Source: Oscillospiraceae bacterium (lineage in GTDB: Bacteria > Bacillota > Clostridia > Oscillospirales > Acutalibacteraceae). From it: a stretch of 64,000 bases of DNA. Below the pieces are notes generated by a model that saw nothing but the letters and a program-made list of their open reading frames with translations, made no database searches and had not been told where the DNA came from. The stretch lies in contig SVOJ01000003.1 of NCBI GenBank assembly GCA_015066385.1, positions 124,001-188,000 on the forward strand, given 5' to 3'. Of the stretch, positions 59,143-64,000 are shown one piece after another (the first letter of the stretch is position 1; every line of letters begins with the position of its first letter). A program made the translations under genes and the position numbers.

Positions 59143-59406
59143 TCAGTCTTCGTCAAAGATTTCTTCAAACGTAGCAGCAACCCGTTCAAAAAGTGCATCG
59201 TCATCAATGGATGAATATACTTCTTTTCCGTTTGTACCTTCCGTAAGGCGGAGCAGTACAATGCTTTCGTCATCTGTTTGCAGCAATGCCGCATATTCCG
59301 TCTGATCGATAACTGTCATTTCCAGAAATTCAAAGACAGCACGATTTCCATACTTGTCAGCAAGAATAATATTGCCGTCTTTTTCACCGACTTTAATAAA
59401 ATCCAT
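59143..59406 (-). CDS. DUF1292-like small acidic protein
   Basis: MDFIKVGEKDGNIILADKYGNRAVFEFLEMTVIDQTEYAALL. Confidence 0.7.
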   Translation of the reverse strand: MDFIKVGEKDGNIILADKYGNRAVFEFLEMTVIDQTEYAALLQTDDESIVLLRLTEGTNGKEVYSSIDDDALFERVAATFEEIFDED

Positions 59407-59459
59407 TATACAACACCTCCGCAACTATTCTACTTCATTTTCACCGTTTGTCAAGTTTG

Positions 59460-59999
59460 TTATGCACCTGTAATGCGGATATTTTCAATGTTTTCACAAT
59501 TCGCATAGACAATATCACTGATTGCAAGAACAGAATCATCATTCAGGATTTCTTCTTCCACAACAATTTCTACAGCAGTTTCATCAATCTTGCAAATGCA
59601 ATTGCTGTTTACTTTTGCAGTAATCAGACTTTCCACTTCGTTTTCAAGCAAAATAGACGAATTCAACGCACTCAATTCAAGCACGGCAGCAACAGCGGCT
59701 TCCGATGAAGGGTCACAGGAATCAATAACAGTTTGTAAAGTTTCAACCGCCTCGTCACGTGCCGTGGTACGATCAAGTTTTGCAGCCGCAAAATATTCAT
59801 CAGCACTTTGCTCTGCGGTATTATCAACATATTCTGCCGCACCGAGAATCTCTTGCTGTGATGTTTCATTTACAGGCACATTTGCATCGTCAAGCAAATT
59901 ATCGTTTCCGTTATAATACCAATTGACAAAAACAGCAAGGCCAAGGGCAGCTACAAGGGTTGCCATAACAATTTGTTTTTTACCGATTATCATATTCAT
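59460..59999 (-). CDS. spoIIIAH: stage III sporulation protein AH-like
   Basis: IGKKQIVMATLVAALGLAVFVNWYYN; last gene of the spoIIIA run. Confidence 0.88.
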   Translation of the reverse strand: MNMIIGKKQIVMATLVAALGLAVFVNWYYNGNDNLLDDANVPVNETSQQEILGAAEYVDNTAEQSADEYFAAAKLDRTTARDEAVETLQTVIDSCDPSSEAAVAAVLELSALNSSILLENEVESLITAKVNSNCICKIDETAVEIVVEEEILNDDSVLAISDIVYANCENIENIRITGA

Positions 60000-60015
60000 G
60001 ATAAATTCCTCCGTA

Positions 60016-60543
60016 TTAACTGTTTATTTTTTTTTCAGAATACTGCGAAACATAGACTCTGTTAGCGGTTATCCCCAATGAAGCCGTAAGTAATGACGTC
60101 ACTTCATTTCTCACTTTTGCGCTCGCACCACCCTCACAAGTAACAGCAACTCCGCGGATCTGCGGTGCACGGATACGGATCGGCAATCCACCCTCGCTGC
60201 CGTCTGCATTTTCAACAACAACATATTCCAAGGAACTTTCATCGCTGTCGGTATCCGTATTTGCTGCATAAGAAGTTTCCTCAAGCAAATCAAACATAAT
60301 ACAGACTTTTGTTTTTCCGACACCGTCCACCGTTTCCAGAAAATCCTCCAATTTACATTCAAGTTCTTTTTCCAATGCATACACTTCTTTTGTTGTATCT
60401 TTTGTTTTTTCCGACGATGTTGCGAACAAATCACCGCTGCACAAAAGCAATAAAACAAAAATAGCCCCAAGCAAAATGTACATTTGTTTTTTGTTGTTTT
60501 TATACATTGCCGCCAAAATGTCTTTCACCTTATGATTCTTCAT
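60016..60543 (-). CDS. spoIIIAG: stage III sporulation protein AG
   Basis: LECKLEDFLETVDGVGKTKVCIMFD, RIRAPQIRGVAVTCEGGA. Confidence 0.9.
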   Translation of the reverse strand: MKNHKVKDILAAMYKNNKKQMYILLGAIFVLLLLCSGDLFATSSEKTKDTTKEVYALEKELECKLEDFLETVDGVGKTKVCIMFDLLEETSYAANTDTDSDESSLEYVVVENADGSEGGLPIRIRAPQIRGVAVTCEGGASAKVRNEVTSLLTASLGITANRVYVSQYSEKKINS

Positions 60544-61024
60544 TTTTCACCTCTTGCTCAATGACAATTTCACAGGTAGGAAAAAAACTTTCCAATGCCT
60601 TTTGCAATTCTGACATATTATTGGTTTCAGAAAAAAGGATGATTCGAATCTGTTTTATATGTATGCACATGTCGGACAGAATATCCGTGTCCGTTTCTAT
60701 TTTATGCGGACCGTCGTAATATGCGGCAAGAACGGATGCAGCCTGTGCGCAAACAACATGTTCCGTTTCATCTTTCAAAAGGTCAATACTGCCCGTTACC
60801 TGCTCAGCTATTCTTTTCTCATCAATCAAAAAAAACGTACTGAGCGATTCATCTGAAATAAAATCCGAATAACATAACGGCAGAAAGATGAGTAACAGCA
60901 AAACAAAACGCAGTACGGTTTTTACAGTTTCTGAAATACGATCACGCGGCAGCAATAAGTACAGTACTGTACTTATCATTGTAAAAGCACAGATACTGAG
61001 CAACCATTCTTTTAAAGTTTCCAC
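60530..61024 (-). CDS. spoIIIAF: stage III sporulation protein AF
   Basis: N-terminal two TM, LKEWLLSICAFTMISTVLYLLLP; operon position. Confidence 0.85.
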   Translation of the reverse strand: METLKEWLLSICAFTMISTVLYLLLPRDRISETVKTVLRFVLLLLIFLPLCYSDFISDESLSTFFLIDEKRIAEQVTGSIDLLKDETEHVVCAQAASVLAAYYDGPHKIETDTDILSDMCIHIKQIRIILFSETNNMSELQKALESFFPTCEIVIEQEVKNEES

Positions 61025-61028
61025 AGTT

Positions 61029-62126
61029 TTACCCCATCCCGGATATAATTGTCAGCAGTGAAACGGCAATAATGTATAAAAATGACTGAAAAATCACAAC
61101 CGCTCCCATAATTGTAAATAAACTTTCAAATGCAGATATCAACTTGCAATCTGCATCTCTGCCGAGTAAACCTGCCGCGGAATTGAGTATTTTCAACGTA
61201 ATATTCCACATCAGCAATTCAATCAGTGTCGGTAAATTTATAAAAATCAAAATAAGGATTGCACAAACACCGACCGTGGACTTCAGCAGAGAAATACCAC
61301 TGATAACGGAATTCAAAGCATCTGCCAAAGCGCCGCCAACAACAGGAACTGCATTGCCCACAATAAACTTCACCCCTTTGACCGTAACCGTATCTGCACA
61401 GCCGGCAATGACGGATTTGACAGAAAGCAATGCAGAAAACAAGGCGGCTGAAAATGAAAGAAGCATTGTATAGCCTTTTTTGATCAATTCTGCAATTTTA
61501 TCTGTATTCACAAACGATGACATTGCACCGCAAACAGATAAAGAGGTATAAACTGCGCAAATTGACGGCAAACTTGTCCGAAACACTGATGTCAAAATCT
61601 GCGCCGAAGAAAAGCAAAACCCCTGAAAACAGACGGCAAGTGTCGGTTTTCCTGCGGCAGTCACAATCCCGGCAAGAACGGGAATCAGCACTTTTGTGAA
61701 ATCATTCGTACTGACACAAACACTCACGACATCAGAAATACAAGCAGTAATGGGAACAAAAAGTGTAAAAGTCAACAGAACCGTACCGATTGTCGAAATA
61801 ATATCACCAACGGAATCATCCGATGCAGTCAATGCTTGTATAATTGTAATTCCTGTCAGTAAAATAAAAGCGGATAAAACCGATTTCAACGGTTGTTTCA
61901 TTTCATTGCGACAAAGTGACAGAAACTGCTGTACAACATTTCTGAAATTCAGGTTTAAAATTTCATCGTATGAGCCGTTTTCAAGCCCGAATGATTCAAG
62001 CAGTCGTTGCACATCGGAATCTGTATTGTCATACATATAGCCGTAATACTGTTCGGCAGATTGCGATGCATGAGCAGGTATGGAAAAACAGATAAAAATG
62101 AAAAGAATAATAAAAATTTTTTTCAT
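61029..62126 (-). CDS. spoIIIAE: stage III sporulation protein AE
   Basis: Polytopic, VKFIVGNAVPVVGGALADALNSVISG; operon position. Confidence 0.92.
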   Translation of the reverse strand: MKKIFIILFIFICFSIPAHASQSAEQYYGYMYDNTDSDVQRLLESFGLENGSYDEILNLNFRNVVQQFLSLCRNEMKQPLKSVLSAFILLTGITIIQALTASDDSVGDIISTIGTVLLTFTLFVPITACISDVVSVCVSTNDFTKVLIPVLAGIVTAAGKPTLAVCFQGFCFSSAQILTSVFRTSLPSICAVYTSLSVCGAMSSFVNTDKIAELIKKGYTMLLSFSAALFSALLSVKSVIAGCADTVTVKGVKFIVGNAVPVVGGALADALNSVISGISLLKSTVGVCAILILIFINLPTLIELLMWNITLKILNSAAGLLGRDADCKLISAFESLFTIMGAVVIFQSFLYIIAVSLLTIISGMG

Positions 62127-62515
62127 AACAAATTCTCCACAATTGCAGACAGTAAACCGTATAATTCCTTGAATGCGGGGGCTGCATTGATAAGAATGAG
62201 CACTTTGGCGGCAAGTTCAAATTTTACGGCGAGTGCTTGTTCTCCCGCATCCTTGCAAAGTTCGCAAATAAGACGTGAAATAATGGCAATACCACTTATT
62301 TTGATCAACAATTTCGTGAAGTCAAACTCCGATTTCACCGAATCGGTCAGATGTGCAAATATATCAAGCAGATTCTCAAGATACGGAAATACAAACAGCA
62401 ACAAGCCTGCCGTTGCGCAAATTTCCAGAACAAAGGCAAAATCTGCCCTGTCTTTTTTTAATAACACAAATCCCAAAGCGGCAATCAATGCCATTCCTGC
62501 AATTTTCAGAATCAC
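62123..62515 (-). CDS. spoIIIAD: stage III sporulation protein AD
   Basis: 130 aa polytopic; operon position; 4-nt overlaps with neighbours. Confidence 0.88.
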   Translation of the reverse strand: MILKIAGMALIAALGFVLLKKDRADFAFVLEICATAGLLLFVFPYLENLLDIFAHLTDSVKSEFDFTKLLIKISGIAIISRLICELCKDAGEQALAVKFELAAKVLILINAAPAFKELYGLLSAIVENLL

Positions 62516-62706
62516 AGATCAAACACCGACCTTATGTATGAAAACAAAGTGGATACATACGGCAGAATCATCATCAGTGCAATAATAAGTCCCGCAATTG
62601 TGGTAATCATGGTATATTCTTCCCTGCCGCTCCGGGATAAAATCTGATTAAGAACGGCGACGATGATACCGAGAGCTGCAATTTTAAAGATAACATCAAT
62701 TTCCAT
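62512..62706 (-). CDS. spoIIIAC: stage III sporulation protein AC
   Basis: 64 aa, DVIFKIAALGIIVAVLNQIL. Confidence 0.9.
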   Translation of the reverse strand: MEIDVIFKIAALGIIVAVLNQILSRSGREEYTMITTIAGLIIALMMILPYVSTLFSYIRSVFDL

Positions 62707-62743
62707 TTATTTATAACTCCTGTAGAAAAATTCATTGTCTTTT

Positions 62744-63244
62744 TTAATACAGCAAAACAAATATAAATGCACCGAAAAGCAGACTGCCCGACAGATACAA
62801 CTTTCCGTTTTTTGCAAGATTCATTTTTCTTTCACTGATCGCTTTTTCACTGAATTGTGCAAAGCGGTTGCATAGGCGAATTTGTTCCTCTATTGAACCA
62901 AGTCCGAATGAATCTGCAAACGATAAAAATTCTTCTTTCTCTGTTGCTGACAATAAATCAATTCCGGCAACTTCCAATCCATTGATCCAGGATTCCGAAA
63001 AAGTCGCACCTGACAGAAGATTTTCAGAAACACGCAGGCAAAAAGCGGGAAAAACATTTCTGTCACACAGCGCACGAAACAAAACAACTGCATCCGGTGC
63101 ACTGCCGCTGAGTATAAAATTGATCTGCTCATTTACTTGTTTTAAGTTTTTTAAAAGTTCTATGGCTTTGTATATTTTAACAAAACGCAACATAGCCAAA
63201 ACACATGGAAAACAACAGCAAGCAATCAACATCAGATTCCGCAA
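62744..63244 (-). CDS. spoIIIAB: stage III sporulation protein AB
   Basis: 166 aa; operon position; C-terminal TM GSLLFGAFIFVLLY. Confidence 0.85.
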   Translation of the reverse strand: MRNLMLIACCCFPCVLAMLRFVKIYKAIELLKNLKQVNEQINFILSGSAPDAVVLFRALCDRNVFPAFCLRVSENLLSGATFSESWINGLEVAGIDLLSATEKEEFLSFADSFGLGSIEEQIRLCNRFAQFSEKAISERKMNLAKNGKLYLSGSLLFGAFIFVLLY

Positions 63245-64000
63245 TGAATCATCTCCGTTTTGTCAACAATCTCCGCTATTCTGCCGGGTGAAGAGTGCGG
63301 GTCAAGAAAAATAAACCGATCAAAAACCTGTTTTTCATAGAGTCGGATAAAACAATCTCTGCGAAAAAGTTCCTCCCGAACAGCGGCATGCATTGAACAA
63401 ATAAATTTTACACCACTGTTCAGACTGTCAAGTATTGCAGCCGCTTCTGCAAACGTACCAATCTCATCACAGACAATCACCTGCGGGGCACATAAACGCA
63501 ATGCCGCATTGATCCCTTTTTCTTTTTTGATACCTGATAAAACATCAGCACATGGTGATCGGATCAATCCATCCGGAAAAATTTCATTGCGTTCATCAAC
63601 CACACTTACCCGATAATATCGTCCGTATGTTCCGCCTGCAAGATTTTCCGCAATGCATCTGAGCATAGTTGTTTTGCCGCTTGCCGGCGGGCCTGCCAAT
63701 AACACCGAACAAAGCATGTCCGAATCAAACAAAAAATCAGTATCTGCTTTTATGAGTCGCCCGATACGAATGCGAACAGCGGTTATGGCAGAAAGATCAG
63801 CCGGGGCACCATGCATGGTTCCGAGTGTGCCGATTATTGCCATACGACATCCGTTGCCGAGACTGATGTATCCGTTCATCAATTCATTTCTGTGCGCATA
63901 CACCGAAAATCCGCAAGCGCGCAAAACCGCCTCCCGAACCTCAGTAAAAGAGACCACATGCATATCAGACGGACAATTCTGCACACATTTACCTTGCGGG
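63232..64000 (-). CDS. spoIIIAA: stage III sporulation protein AA (ATPase), 5' end beyond window
   Basis: Walker A AGPPASGKTTMLRCI; frame stays open upstream of the listed GTG to the window end (PQGKCVQN...). Confidence 0.9.
   Translation of the reverse strand, partial: PQGKCVQNCPSDMHVVSFTEVREAVLRACGFSVYAHRNELMNGYISLGNGCRMAIIGTLGTMHGAPADLSAITAVRIRIGRLIKADTDFLFDSDMLCSVLLAGPPASGKTTMLRCIAENLAGGTYGRYYRVSVVDERNEIFPDGLIRSPCADVLSGIKKEKGINAALRLCAPQVIVCDEIGTFAEAAAILDSLNSGVKFICSMHAAVREELFRRDCFIRLYEKQVFDRFIFLDPHSSPGRIAEIVDKTEMIHCGI

Noticed and set aside
63982-63984. GTG start of the last ORF (63984)
   Set aside because: Frame stays open to the window edge and SpoIIIAA proteins have a longer N-terminus; the gene is truncated by the window

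Overview
The window reads as ordinary chromosome of a spore-forming anaerobic Firmicute (Clostridia, probably an uncultured gut Oscillospirales-like lineage; lineage is an inference). About 60 CDS and one tRNA-Ser are supported. Housekeeping genes: rpsB-tsf, radA, yajC-tgt-queA, asd-dapA, pckG, tsaD-rimI-polA, dus, tmcAL/ackA, metY-metA, an ispH-S1 fusion and cmk. Sporulation genes: cwlD, sigK, cotJABC, yunB, small coat proteins and spoIIIAA-AH, with spoIIIAA running off the right edge. Accessory content: a secreted protein / two-component system / HtrA run, an uncharacterised sugar locus (9.2-14.2 kb), a cohesin-like/Ig/dockerin protein, a GH2 gene, and a GH27/GH95/sialidase cluster. No CRISPR array, prophage, IS element or rRNA was seen. 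The most unusual signal is a recurring arrangement in which a terminator-like hairpin plus U-tract abuts a start codon, so the 3' arm carries the Shine-Dalgarno and the U-tract is the SD-start spacer. It occurs at sigK, the TIGR04086-like gene and the Pit transporter. Other signals are a structured rpsB leader, a 13-bp perfect palindrome before a Xer-type recombinase, and a palindrome filling the asd promoter spacer. All calls were made by eye from the sequence and the supplied translations; no database search was run.
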